Shown in pieces: positions 31,983-44,300 of a stretch of 64,000 nt of DNA (position 1 is its first letter; each line of letters opens with the position of its first letter). A program made the translations under genes and the position numbers. Below the pieces are notes generated by a model. The model made no database searches. It was not told where the DNA came from and was given only the letters and a program-made list of their open reading frames with translations. The DNA comes from Taudactylus pleione (Eukaryota; Chordata; Amphibia; Anura; Myobatrachidae): positions 558,001 through 622,000 of the forward strand of contig JAUIMM010000888.1 in NCBI GenBank assembly GCA_031769625.1, given 5' to 3'.

Positions 31983-34900
31983 ATGCTAATACCAGAGAAT
32001 ATCAGCATGGAGAGTCAGTCAGCAGTTGCAACCGGTGGCCAAATTGAAAACGTCATGAGAGAGCAGGAGAAGTTTTACCGGACAGCCCGGAAACCGCACC
32101 TGCAAGGATTTTGCAGGATGAAGGGAATTGCTTATAATGGGACTGACACCCGGGAGATTCTGGTACTACGGTTGTTGGAGTGGGATCGTGCACACCCAGA
32201 GGATCCCGACCACCTGAGTGATGATGAAGAAGGACCGACAGGCAGTGGAAGCACTTCCAGTCGGTTACCCGAGTCAACCACCGCTACTCCCGCCCTACTA
32301 CAGAGCTGGCTGGGGGCGCTAGGTGAAAGTGCAACTACACAAGAGAGAGCTGAAGTGATCCAAGCAATATTAGGGGTACAAATCCCTACTAGCAGCGGAA
32401 CTGTGCTGTCGCCCAGAGGGGCTGAACAAGAGAAGCGGCGCTTGGGATTTAAGGATGTTCCCACATTTCGAGAGAATGAAACTGACATTGACACTCACCT
32501 GCAGATCTTTGAGAATCTCATGGGAGTGCACGGGATAGAGCCAGCTGAATGGCCCAAGTACTTGGGGCCAAGTCTCACCGGTAGGGCTTTGGAAGCCTAC
32601 AGGGCTCTAACTTCCCAGGAATGTGGAATCTACACCTGCATAAAGAAGGCATTGCTGGCTAAGTTTCAGATCACTGCAGAATCTTATCGTCTCAAATTCA
32701 GGACACTGAGCAAAAGTGGGACTGCTTCCTACCAAGAGTTTGCCAGTCAGCTACGGCAAGCTTGTGGAAAATGGCTCGAGGGTAGACAGGCCTCTACCGT
32801 GGAGCAGATCATCAACCTAATTGTGGCAGAACAACTAATGATTAAGATGGCACCAGAGATACGGGAGTGGGTCGCAGACCGGAAGCCCAGCACGCCTGAA
32901 CAAGCTGCAGAATGGGCTGATGAATATATAGCTAACCGTCCCCAATGGAGAGTCTTCAGTGCAACAGGTGGTACAAGAACCCCACGAGCGGAGAAGCTCC
33001 CTGACAGAGAACCACGCATAAATGATAGTAGTAAAGGAGGCCCTATCAAAAACATTTCTTATCAACCACCCAGATTCAAAGTGGCTAACCCAGAACCTCG
33101 GAAGTGCTACCGCTGCAATCAACCAGGACACTTGTTGAGGGACTGTCCACGCATACGAGGGCCATTCCCTGGGGCTAGACCGGCCCCAGTCTCTGTGGTA
33201 TGTTACCCCATGGAGGATTATTGCGAGGAGGTCATCCATTCAGATGCGACCGAGATGATGGATGGGGTGTATATTGTAGACCTGGTTCTGGGGGAGGAGC
33301 AGGCAACTCCTCAGAATATGCAGGGGCACTTACAGCCTGTGTTGGTAGAGGACCAGCGGGTACAGGGCCTACGAGATTCTGGGGCCTCACTCACATTGAT
33401 TGAGCCAGACCTGATTCCCACCTCCCGGGTGATTCCTGGACAGTATGTACGAATTGCCACCGCCGGGGGACAACAGACCGATATCCCCGTCGCCAAGATA
33501 CATCTCGACTGGGGAGCTGATCAAGGAATCGTGGAGGTCGGAGTACTCAAGGGGCTACCAGCCAAGGTCATCCTCGGGAATGATCTGGGACAGGGACTGG
33601 TGACACGCTTCGTTCAAGTGGTGACCCGGAGCCAAACCCAAAGAGCAGTGACCCAGGTGACAGATTCAGAACAGAACCAACCTACCCCGACCACAATGGT
33701 GAGTGATTCCAGTTTCTTGTCCAGTACTTCAGAGTTAGACTTGGGGGAGGTGGACCAGAGCGAGTTTCGACAGGCCCAACGGACAGACCCTTCCCTAAGT
33801 AAATTAAGGAGTGCAGCCGACCTGGGGTTGGAAACAGCTGATGGGAGCAAGATAGTTTGGGAAGAGGAATTGCTGTACCGAGTGGTCGTTCTTCAGTCTG
33901 GACAGGAAACAGTAATGCCTACTAAACAGTTGGTGGTACCTACACCGTACAGAGCACAATTACTAGCCCTTGCTCATGACATTCCAGCGGCCGGGCATTT
34001 TGGCACCCGTAAAACACTGGCACGATTGTTGCGGAATTTCTTCTGGCCACGAATCTCTAGAGACGTTAAGCAGTATCGAGACACCTGCAATACCTGCCAA
34101 AGGCTCGGGAAGCCCCAGCGAAAAGCTCCTCTGCACCCATTACCTATTATAGGGGAGCCCTTTGCCCGTGTTGCCATAGACCTAATTGGACCATTAGCTA
34201 TTCCCAGTCATACGGGAAAGAAGTACATCCTAACACTGGTGGACTTTGCTACACGCTATCCTGAGGCTGTGGCCCTATCATCTATTGACACAGAACACGT
34301 TGCGCAAGCATTAACAGACATATTCAGTCGGCTTGGATACCCACAGGAAGTCATCACAGATCAAGGGCCCCAATTCCAAGGTGAACTAATGCAAACCCTG
34401 TGGGAAAAGTGGGGGGTTCGACCTCTTCGGACCACCTCTTACCATCCACAGACCAACGGACTCTGTGAACGTTTCAATGGAACGCTAAAAAGACTTCTAC
34501 AAGCTTACGTGCTGTCCGAGGGGAGGGACTGGGAGAGAGCCCTTCAACAGCTTCTCTTCGCTTATCGGGAAGTCCCACAGGCGTCTACTGGATATTCCCC
34601 ATTTGAACTTTTGTACGGCCGGAAAGTGCGGGGGCCTCTAGACCTGGTCAAAGAGAGCTGGGAGGGAACTTTCCAAGAACACCAGCAGCCCATTTTACAA
34701 TATGTAGAGAATATGCGGAACCGCATGAGAAGATTGCTACAGTTAACCCAAGAGCATCTCAGGGAATCACAAGAGAGACAAAAGGAATGGTATGACGCCC
34801 ATGCTCAAGACCGAGAGTTGCATCCAGGGCAAAAAGTAATGGTGCTTATCCCAGTGCGAAGAAACAAACTGCAGGCTATGTGGGAAGGACCGTATACCGT

Positions 34901-35627
34901 GGTAAGGCGCACCGGGCCGGTCAATTACGTGATTGCCCTGGATAAGGGAGGGAAGTACCTACGCACCTTCCATATAAATCGAATTAAGGCCTATCGTGAT
35001 CGTCAAGTAGTAACAATGGCGGTATGTTGTCCTCCGATGGAGGCACCAGAAACTGATCCATTGCTTGACCTTTTGGGAGCTGCTAAAGAGAAGAAAGGAG
35101 TGGAATCAGTCCAGGTGGGACAACAGTTGAATGCAGCCCAGCAGCAAGAGATGTGGAGGATCTTAGAGGCTGAACAGGCCCAGTTTTCTTGTCTACCTGG
35201 TCGAACTCATCTGACCGCCCACCATGTGGACACTGGGAGTGCTAGGCCCATCCGACAAGTCGCTTACCGGATGACTCCAGGTGTTATGAGGCAGGTAAAG
35301 GCTGAGATCGAGGAGATGCTAGCTTTGGGGGTCATAGTGCCATCTAAAAGCCCATGGGCTGCTGGGGTTGTGTTGGTTCCCAAGAAAGATGGGACCACAC
35401 GGTTTTGTGTGGACTATCGCAAATTGAACGAAGTCACCACCACTGATGCTTACCCTATGCCCCGTGTTGATGAGCTACTGGATCGGATTGGAGGGGCTGA
35501 GTTTGTCTCAACATTGGATTTGAGCAAAGGCTACTGGCAATCCCACTTACCAAAGAGGCCCAGGAGCGTTCTGCCTTCATCACACCGGAAGGACTCTTTG
35601 AGTGGACTACAATGCCTTTCGGGATGA
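31983..35627 (+). CDS. Gag-protease-integrase-reverse transcriptase polyprotein (RT broken by frameshift)
   Basis: A single 1,214-codon frame encodes the particle protein and most enzymes of the retrotransposon. A SCAN/capsid-like stretch spans about residues 250-318. The zinc knuckle CYRCNQPGHLLRDC is at 375-388. The protease has its active site at DSGAS (Asp465) and an ILGNDLG motif near 530. The integrase has an HHCC finger (His665, His672, Cys702, Cys705) and D,D-35-E residues Asp733, Asp793 and Glu829. A post-integrase segment follows to about 1,005 with no clear chromodomain. Reverse transcriptase begins near 1,085 with its first catalytic Asp at 1179. Homology stops at residue 1186: one base is missing near 35,538-35,541, and the last 28 residues are out of frame. 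Gag and Pol share one frame without a stop. The first ATG follows the leader closely and is the likely start. Confidence 0.93.
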   Translation: MLIPENISMESQSAVATGGQIENVMREQEKFYRTARKPHLQGFCRMKGIAYNGTDTREILVLRLLEWDRAHPEDPDHLSDDEEGPTGSGSTSSRLPESTTATPALLQSWLGALGESATTQERAEVIQAILGVQIPTSSGTVLSPRGAEQEKRRLGFKDVPTFRENETDIDTHLQIFENLMGVHGIEPAEWPKYLGPSLTGRALEAYRALTSQECGIYTCIKKALLAKFQITAESYRLKFRTLSKSGTASYQEFASQLRQACGKWLEGRQASTVEQIINLIVAEQLMIKMAPEIREWVADRKPSTPEQAAEWADEYIANRPQWRVFSATGGTRTPRAEKLPDREPRINDSSKGGPIKNISYQPPRFKVANPEPRKCYRCNQPGHLLRDCPRIRGPFPGARPAPVSVVCYPMEDYCEEVIHSDATEMMDGVYIVDLVLGEEQATPQNMQGHLQPVLVEDQRVQGLRDSGASLTLIEPDLIPTSRVIPGQYVRIATAGGQQTDIPVAKIHLDWGADQGIVEVGVLKGLPAKVILGNDLGQGLVTRFVQVVTRSQTQRAVTQVTDSEQNQPTPTTMVSDSSFLSSTSELDLGEVDQSEFRQAQRTDPSLSKLRSAADLGLETADGSKIVWEEELLYRVVVLQSGQETVMPTKQLVVPTPYRAQLLALAHDIPAAGHFGTRKTLARLLRNFFWPRISRDVKQYRDTCNTCQRLGKPQRKAPLHPLPIIGEPFARVAIDLIGPLAIPSHTGKKYILTLVDFATRYPEAVALSSIDTEHVAQALTDIFSRLGYPQEVITDQGPQFQGELMQTLWEKWGVRPLRTTSYHPQTNGLCERFNGTLKRLLQAYVLSEGRDWERALQQLLFAYREVPQASTGYSPFELLYGRKVRGPLDLVKESWEGTFQEHQQPILQYVENMRNRMRRLLQLTQEHLRESQERQKEWYDAHAQDRELHPGQKVMVLIPVRRNKLQAMWEGPYTVVRRTGPVNYVIALDKGGKYLRTFHINRIKAYRDRQVVTMAVCCPPMEAPETDPLLDLLGAAKEKKGVESVQVGQQLNAAQQQEMWRILEAEQAQFSCLPGRTHLTAHHVDTGSARPIRQVAYRMTPGVMRQVKAEIEEMLALGVIVPSKSPWAAGVVLVPKKDGTTRFCVDYRKLNEVTTTDAYPMPRVDELLDRIGGAEFVSTLDLSKGYWQSHLPKRPRSVLPSSHRKDSLSGLQCLSG

Positions 35628-36589
35628 AGAACGCCCCTGCCACATTCCAGCGAATGGTTAATGACCTCTTGGAGGGGTGTCAAGACTTTTCCCAAGCCTA
35701 CTTAGATGACATTGCCATCTTCAGCCATACCTGGGAGGAGCATTTAATTCAGGTGACAGAAGTGCTGAAGAGGATTAGACAGGCTGGACTCACCATACGC
35801 CCAGATAAGTGTCAAATGGGGATGGCTGAGGTTCAGTACCTAGGACATCGGGTCGGAGGAGGTGCTATCAGACCTGATCCGGCAAAGGTGGAGGCTATTT
35901 CCAATTGGCCTCAACCTGTCAACCAAAAACAAGTGCGGGCGTTCCTTGGAGTCGCTGGCTATTACAGGAAATTTATACCACATTACAGCACCGTGGCCAA
36001 GGCTCTGACAGACTTGACCAAAAAGAGATATGCTCGGAATATTGAATGGACTGTTGAATGTGAGCAAGCTTTCAACACCTTAAAAGACTTGCTGACTCGA
36101 GCCCCAGTGTTGGCTGCCCCTGACTACAACAGAAAGTTTATTGTGCAGACAGACGCATCAGGGTGTGGACTTGGGGCAGTGTTGAGTCAAGTGGGAGCAG
36201 ATGGTAGGGAACATCCAATTGTGTATCTATCCCGTAAACTAGCTGACCGAGAGATAGCCTACGCCACTATTGAAAAAGAATGTCTAGCCATAGTCTGGGC
36301 CTTAAAGAAGCTACAACCATATCTTTATGGGAAAGAATTTACTGTTGTCACTGACCATAACCCGTTGTATTGGCTAAACAGAACCTCGGGGGAAAATGGG
36401 AGGTTGTTGAGGTGGAGTCTGGCGTTACAAAGTTTCAACTTTTCCATTTCTCACAAAAAGGGACGAGAACATCACAATGCTGACGGGCTATCCAGATGTG
36501 AGGAAACAAATATCAAGCTTCGCAGACCCTCGGGCCGAGTCGACAGTCAGGACTCCAACATTGGGACCATGTCTGTCTCCTCGATTTAA
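35543..36589 (+). CDS. Reverse transcriptase palm and RNase H, downstream part of the split pol
   Basis: This frame continues the polyprotein after the single-base loss and has no start codon of its own at the break; its first ATG is at 35,612. It holds the MPFG and YLDD motifs (YLDD at 35,699-35,710), the reverse transcriptase thumb and connection, then RNase H with catalytic residues, counted from the 35,612 Met, at Asp181, Glu223, Asp248 (TDHNPL) and Asp291 (NADGLSR). It ends in TAA one base before the polypurine tract. In this copy it can only be made by frameshifting or not at all. A programmed shift inside the enzyme core would be unprecedented for the family, so mutation or sequencing error is the simpler reading. 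Confidence 0.92.
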   Translation, partial: PLTKEAQERSAFITPEGLFEWTTMPFGMKNAPATFQRMVNDLLEGCQDFSQAYLDDIAIFSHTWEEHLIQVTEVLKRIRQAGLTIRPDKCQMGMAEVQYLGHRVGGGAIRPDPAKVEAISNWPQPVNQKQVRAFLGVAGYYRKFIPHYSTVAKALTDLTKKRYARNIEWTVECEQAFNTLKDLLTRAPVLAAPDYNRKFIVQTDASGCGLGAVLSQVGADGREHPIVYLSRKLADREIAYATIEKECLAIVWALKKLQPYLYGKEFTVVTDHNPLYWLNRTSGENGRLLRWSLALQSFNFSISHKKGREHHNADGLSRCEETNIKLRRPSGRVDSQDSNIGTMSVSSI

Positions 36590-36600
36590 GAAGGGGGAGG
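36590..36600 (+). promoter_or_regulatory. Polypurine tract
   Basis: GAAGGGGGAGG directly follows the pol stop and lies two bases before the 3' LTR. This is the expected place for the plus-strand primer of LTR elements. Confidence 0.9.
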
Positions 36601-36602
36601 TA

Positions 36603-37194
36603 TGTGAGGAGACAAGGGAAAAGGACTTCTAGGACTTGCCTGCATGTTGAAAAGAGTTATGACCCAGTTCTGTGTTCTTAAATTGAAACCCTCAGTCTGC
36701 ATGTCTCATACAGGAAGTTTGCCAGCAGCAGACAGCAAAGGTGTGTTCCTGTTACAAAACCCTCCTCCTTCCTCTCTGCAAAGACTGACACCTGAGCCCA
36801 CCAATGAGGGAGAGAGAGGGAAGTAGGGTGGTGCAGCAAGAGGAATTGTGGGATAGTGTGTGTGTAGAGTGTGACTCTGAAGGTTGGGGTGTTGTCCCCT
36901 CTCAGTGTCTTAAGATATATAACAGCTCTGTGTGCCCTGTTACAGCTGGCCAGGTAGGGAAGAGATATATAGCAGCTCTGTGTTCCCTGTTACAGCTGGC
37001 CAGGTAGGGAAGAGATATACAGCAGCTGGAAAAGACTTTGCTGAACTCTGAGTGGACTGTAATGATATAACCCTGCTTACTGTTTGCTGAATTTCTGTGT
37101 CTCCATGAATAAAGTTCATCATTCCTTCATTATAACCTGCTCCACTGTGTGATCCCTGAACCCCAGGATACCCAGGACACCCGGTATCCTCACA
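36603..37194 (+). repeat. 3' LTR of the Gmr1-like element
   Basis: 592 bp, the same length as the 5' LTR and identical to it by eye, at a constant 5,276-bp offset. AATAAA is at 37,108-37,113. It ends TCCTCACA, followed by the CTCAC duplication. Confidence 0.93.
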
Positions 37195-37199
37195 CTCAC
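37195..37199. other. Target site duplication, right copy (CTCAC)
   Basis: CTCAC follows the 3' LTR and matches 31,322-31,326. The satellite then resumes in phase (ACTACACCATATCACC). Confidence 0.9.
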
Positions 37200-38814
37200 A
37201 CTACACCATATCACCTGTAACACTACACCCTGTCACATACTCACACTACACCCTATCACCAGTAACACTACACCCTGTAACATACTCACACTACACCCTA
37301 TCACCTGTAACACGACACCCTGTCACATACTCACACTACACCCTATCACCTGTAACACAACACCCTGTCACATAATCACACTACACCCTGTCACCTGTAA
37401 CACTACACCCTGTCACACACTCACACTACACCCTATCACCTGTAACACTACACCCTGTCACATACTCACACTACACCCTATCACCTGTAACACTATACCC
37501 TGTCACATACTCACACTACACCATATCACCTGTAACACTACACCCTATCACCTGTAACACGACACCCTGTCACATACTCACACTACACCCTATCACCTGT
37601 AACACAACACCCTGTCACAAAATCACACCACACCCTGTCACCTGTAGCACTACACTCTGCCACATACTCACACTACACCATGTCACCTGTAACACTACAC
37701 CCTGTCATATAATCACACTACACCCTATCACCTGTAACACTACACCCTGTCACACACTCACACTACACCCTGTCACCTCTAACTCTACACCCTGTCACAT
37801 AATCACACTACACCCTGTCACCTGTAACACTACACCCTGTCACACACTCACACTACACCCTATCACCTGTAACACTACACCCTGTCACATACTCACACTA
37901 CGCCCTATCACCTGTAACACTACACCCTGTCACATACTCACACTACACCCTATCACCTGTAGCACTACACCCTGTCACATACTCACACTACACCCTATCA
38001 CCTGTAACACGACACCCTGTCACCTGTAACACTACACCCTGTCACATACTCACACTACACCCAATCACCTGTAACACGACACCCTGTCACATACTCACAC
38101 TACACCCTATCACCTGTAACACGACACTCCCTGTCACATACTCACACTACACCCTATCACCTGTAACACTACACCCTGTCACATACTCACACTACACCCT
38201 ATCACCTGTAACACTACACCCTGTCACCTGTAACACTACACCCTGTCACATAATCACACTACACCCTGTCACCTGTAACACTACACCCTGTCACACACTC
38301 ACACTACACCCTATCACCTGTAACATTACACCCTGTCACATACTCACACTACACCCTATCACCTGTAACACGACACCCTGTCACATACTCACACTACACG
38401 CTATCACCTGTAGCACTACACCCTGTCACATACTCACACTACACCCTATCACCTGTAACACGACAACCTGTCACCTGTAACACTACACATTGTCACATAC
38501 TCACACTACACCCTATCACCTGTAACACGACACCCTGTCACATACTCACACTACACCCTATCACCTGTAACACGACACCCTGTCACACACTCATACTACA
38601 CCCTGTCACATAATCACACTACACCCTGTCACCTGTAGCACTACACTCTGCCACATACTCACACTACACCCTATCACCTGTAACACTACACCCTGTCACA
38701 TACTCACACTACACCCTATCACCTGTAACACTACACCCTGTCACATACTCACACTACACCCTATCACCTGTAACACTACACCCTGTCACATACTCACACT
38801 ACACCCTATCACCT

Positions 38815-40565
38815 GTAACACTACACCCTGTAACATACTCACACTACACCCTATCACCTGTAACACTACACCCTGTCACACACTCACACTACACCCTGTC
38901 ACCTGTAACACTACACCCTGTCACACACTCACACTACACCCTATCACCTGTAACACTACACCCTGTCACATACTCACACTACACCCTATCACCTGTAACA
39001 CTACACCCTGTCACATACTCACACTACACCCTTTCACCTGTAACACGACACTCCCTGTCACATACTCACACTACACCCTATCACCTGTAACACTACACCC
39101 TGTCACACACTCACACTACACCCTGTTACCTGTAACACTACACCCTGTCACATACTCACACTACACCCTATCACCTGTAACACGACACCCTGTCACATAC
39201 TCACACTGCACCCTATCACCTGTAACACTACACCCTGTCACATGCTCACACTACACCCTATCACCTGTAACACTACACCTGTCACATACTCACAATACAC
39301 ACTGTCACCTGTAACACTACACCCTGTCACATACTCACACTACACCCTGTCACCTGTAACACAACACCCTGTCACATAATCACACTACACCTGTCACCTG
39401 TAGCACTACACTCTGCCACATACTCACTCTACACCCAGTTACCTGTAACACTACACCTTGTCATATAATCACACTACACCCTATCACCTGTAACACTACA
39501 CCCTGTCACACACTCACACTACACCCTGTCACCTGTAACACTACACCCTGTCACATACTCACACTACACCCTATCACCTGTAACACGACACCCTGTCACC
39601 TGTAACACTACACCCTGTCACATACTCACACTACACCCTATCACCTGTAACACGCCACCCTTTCACATACTCACACTACACCCTATCACCTGTAACACTA
39701 CACCCTGTAACATACTCACACTACACCCTATCACCTGTAACACTACACCCTGTCACACACTCACACTACACCCTGTCACCTGTAACACTACACCCTGTCA
39801 CACACTCACACTACACCCTATCACCTGTAACACTACACCCTGTCACATACTCACACTACACCCTATCACCTGTAACACTACACCCTGTCACATACTCACA
39901 CTACACCCTTTCACCTGTAACACGACACTCCCTGTCACATACTCACACTACACCCTATCACCTGTAACACTACACCCTGTCACACACTCACACTACACCC
40001 TGTTACCTGTAACACTACACCCTGTCACATACTCACACTACACCCTATCACCTGTAACACGACACCCTGTCACATACTCACACTGCACCCTATCACCTGT
40101 AACACTACACCCTGTCACATGCTCACACTACACCCTATCACCTGTAACACTACACCTGTCACATACTCACAATACACACTGTCACCTGTAACACTACACC
40201 CTGTCACATACTCACACTACACCCTGTCACCTGTAACACAACACCCTGTCACATAATCACACTACACCTGTCACCTGTAGCACTACACTCTGCCACATAC
40301 TCACTCTACACCCAGTTACCTGTAACACTACACCTTGTCATATAATCACACTACACCCTATCACCTGTAACACTACACCCTGTCACACACTCACACTACA
40401 CCCTGTCACCTGTAACACTACACCCTGTCACATACTCACACTACACCCTATCACCTGTAACACGACACCCTGTCACCTGTAACACTACACCCTGTCACAT
40501 ACTCACACTACACCCTATCACCTGTAACACGCCACCCTTTCACATACTCACACTACACCCTATCA
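38815..40565. repeat. 877-bp tandem duplication within the satellite
   Basis: Two adjacent copies, about 38,815-39,690 and 39,690-40,565. Markers at the 877-bp offset: CCCTGTAACAT at 38,826 and 39,703, AATACACACTG at 39,294 and 40,171, and CACGCCACCC at 39,651 and 40,528. 877 equals 19 units of 45 bp plus a 22-bp half. Confidence 0.87.
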
Positions 40566-41334
40566 CCTGTAACACGACACCCTGTCACACACTCATACTA
40601 CACCCTGTCACATAATCACACTACACCCTGTCACCTGTAGCACTACACTCTGCCACATACTCACACTACACCTTATCACCTGTAACACTACACCCTGTCA
40701 CATACTCACACTACACCCTATCACCTGTAACACTACACCCTGTCACATACTCACACTACACCCTATCACCTGTAACACGACACCCTGTCACATACTCACA
40801 CTACACTCTATCACCTGTAACACTACACCCTGTAACATACTCACACTACACCTTATCACCTGTAACACGACACCCTGTCACATACTCACACTACACCCTA
40901 TCACCTGTAACACAACACCCTGTCACATAATCACACTACACCTGTCACCTGTAGCACTACACTCTGCCACATACTCACTCTACACCCAGTCACCTGTAAC
41001 ACTACACCTTGTCATATAATCACACTACACCCTATCACCTGTAACACTACACCCTGTCACACACTCACACTACACCCTGTCACCTGTAACACTACACCCT
41101 GTCACACACTCACACTACACCCTATCACCTGTAACACTACACCCTGTCACATACTCACACTACACCCTATCACCTGTAACACTACACCCTGTCACATACT
41201 CACACTACACCCTTTCACCTGTAACACGACACTCCCTGTCACATACTCACACTACACCCTATCACCTGTAACACTACACCCTGTCACACACTCACACTAC
41301 ACCCTATTACCTGTAACACTACACCCTGTCACAT

Positions 41335-44300
41335 ACTCACACTACACCCTATCACCTGTAACACGACACCCTGTCACATACTCACACTGCACCCTATCAC
41401 CTGTAACACTACACCCTGTCACATGCTCACACTACACCCTATCACCTGTAACACTACACCTGTCACATACTCACACTACACCCTGTCACCTGTAACACTA
41501 CACCCTGTCACATACTCACACTGCACCCTGTCACCTGTAACACAACACCCTGTCACATAATCACACTACACCTGTCACCTGTAGCACTACACTCTGCCAC
41601 ATACTCACTCTACACCCAGTCACCTGTAACACTACACCTTGTCATATAATCACACTACACCCTATCACCTGTAACACTACACCCTGTCACACACTCACAC
41701 TACACCCTGTCACCTGTAACACTACACCCTGTCACACACTCACACTACACCCTATCACCTGTAACACTAATCCCTGTCACATACTCACACTACACCCTAT
41801 CACCTGTAACACTACACCCTGTCACATACTCACACTACACCCTTTCACCTGTAACACGACACTCCCTGTCACATACTCACACTACACCCTATCACCTGTA
41901 ACACTACACCCTGTCACACACTCACACTACACCCTATCACCTGTAACACTACACCTGTCACATACTCACACTACACCCTGTCACCTGTAACACTACATCC
42001 TGTCACATACTCACACTACACCCTGTCACATACTCACACTACACCCTGTCACATACTCACACTACACCCTATCACCTGTAACACTACACCCTGTCACATA
42101 CTCACACTACACCCTGTCACCTGTAACACTACACCCTGTCACATACTCACACTACACCCTGTCACCTGTAACACTACAGCCTGTCACATACTCACACTAC
42201 ACCCTATCACCTGTAATACTACACCCTGTCACATACTCACACTACACCCTATCACACACTCACACTACACCCTATCACCTGTAACACTACACCCTGTCAC
42301 ATACTCAAACTCACCATGTCACATACTCACACTACACCCTATCACCTGTAACACTACAGCCTGTCACATACTAACACTACACCCTATCACCTGTAACACT
42401 ACACCCTGTCACATACTCACACTACACCCTGTCATCTGTAACACTACATCCTGTCACATACTCACACTACACCCTGTCACCTGTAACACTACACCCTGTC
42501 ACATACTCACACTACACCCTGTCACATACTGACACTACACCCTATCACCTGTAACACTACACCCTGTCACATACTCAGCCTGTCACCTGTAGCACTACAC
42601 TCTGTCACATACTCAAACTCACCCTGTCACCTGTAACACTACACCCTGTCACATACTCACACTACACCCTGTCACCTGTAACACTACAGCCTGTCACACA
42701 CTCACACTACATCCTGTCACTTACTCACACTACACCCTGTCACACAGTCACACTACACCCTGTCGCATACTCACACTACATCCTGTCACCTGTAACACTA
42801 CACCCTGTCACACACTCACACTACACCCTGTCACATACTCACACTACACCCTATCACCTGTAACACGACACCCTGTCACATACTCACACTGCACCCTATC
42901 ACCTGTAACACTACACCCTGTCACATGCTCACACTACACCCTATCACCTGTAACACTACACCTGTCACATACTCACACTACACCCTGTCACCTGTAACAC
43001 TACACCCTGTCACATACTCACACTGCACCCTGTCACCTGTAACACAACACCCTGTCACATAATCACACTACACCTGTCACCTGTAGCACTACACTCTGCC
43101 ACATACTCACTCTACACCCAGTCACCTGTAACACTACACCTTGTCATATAATCACACTACACCCTATCACCTGTAACACTACACCCTGTCACACACTCAC
43201 ACTACACCCTGTCACCTGTAACACTACACCCTGTCACACACTCACACTACACCCTATCACCTGTAACACTAATCCCTGTCACATACTCACACTACACCCT
43301 ATCACCTGTAACACTACACCTTGTCACATACTCACACTACACCCTTTCACCTGTAACACGACACTCCCTGTCACATACTCACACTACACCCTATCACCTG
43401 TAACACTACACCCTGTCACACACTCACACTACACCCTATCACCTGTAACACTACACCTGTCACATACTCACACTACACCCTGTCACCTGTAACACTACAT
43501 CCTGTCACATACTCACACTACACCCTGTCACATACTCACACTACACCCTGTCACATACTCACACTACACCCTATCACCTGTAACACTACACCCTGTCACA
43601 TACTCACACTACACCCTGTCACCTGTAACACTACACCCTGTCACATACTCACACTACACCCTGTCACCTGTAACACTACAGCCTGTCACATACTCACACT
43701 ACACCCTATCACCTGTAATACTACACCCTGTCACATACTCACACTACACCCTATCACACACTCACACTACACCCTATCACCTGTAACACTACACCCTGTC
43801 ACATACTCAAACTCACCATGTCACATACTCACACTACACCCTATCACCTGTAACACTACAGCCTGTCACATACTAACACTACACCCTATCACCTGTAACA
43901 CTACACCCTGTCACATACTCACACTACACCCTGTCATCTGTAACACTACATCCTGTCACATACTCACACTACACCCTGTCACCTGTAACACTACACCCTG
44001 TCACATACTCACACTACACCCTGTCACATACTGACACTACACCCTATCACCTGTAACACTACACCCTGTCACATACTCAGCCTGTCACCTGTAGCACTAC
44101 ACTCTGTCACATACTCAAACTCACCCTGTCACCTGTAACACTACACCCTGTCACATACTCACACTACACCCTGTCACCTGTAACACTACAGCCTGTCACA
44201 CACTCACACTACATCCTGTCACTTACTCACACTACACCCTGTCACACAGTCACACTACACCCTGTCGCATACTCACACTACATCCTGTCACCTGTAACAC

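Larger units (their letters stand above)
31322..37199 (+). mobile_element. Gmr1-like Ty3/gypsy LTR retrotransposon
   Basis: A nearly complete 5.87-kb element inserted in the satellite. Order: 592-bp LTR, tRNA-Leu primer site, one long Gag-Pol frame, polypurine tract, 592-bp LTR, flanked by CTCAC duplications. Integrase lies upstream of reverse transcriptase, the reverse of ordinary Ty3/gypsy elements. That order is the published hallmark of the Gmr1 group of deuterostome gypsy elements, named after the cod element. Reverse transcriptase and RNase H motifs are of gypsy type. LTRs compared by eye show no differences, so the insertion is young. One missing base near 35,540 probably disables this copy. 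No env-like frame is present. The group assignment rests on domain order and motifs, not on a phylogeny. Confidence 0.93.

Noticed and set aside
32053..34177. Antisense frames of 60-134 codons under gag-pol
   Set aside because: Shadows of the real plus-strand coding region, with no known domain.
35527..35627. Programmed frameshift in pol
   Set aside because: The shift lies inside the reverse transcriptase core, with no slippery heptamer obvious at the break. Ty3/gypsy shifts occur between gag and pol, which here share a frame.
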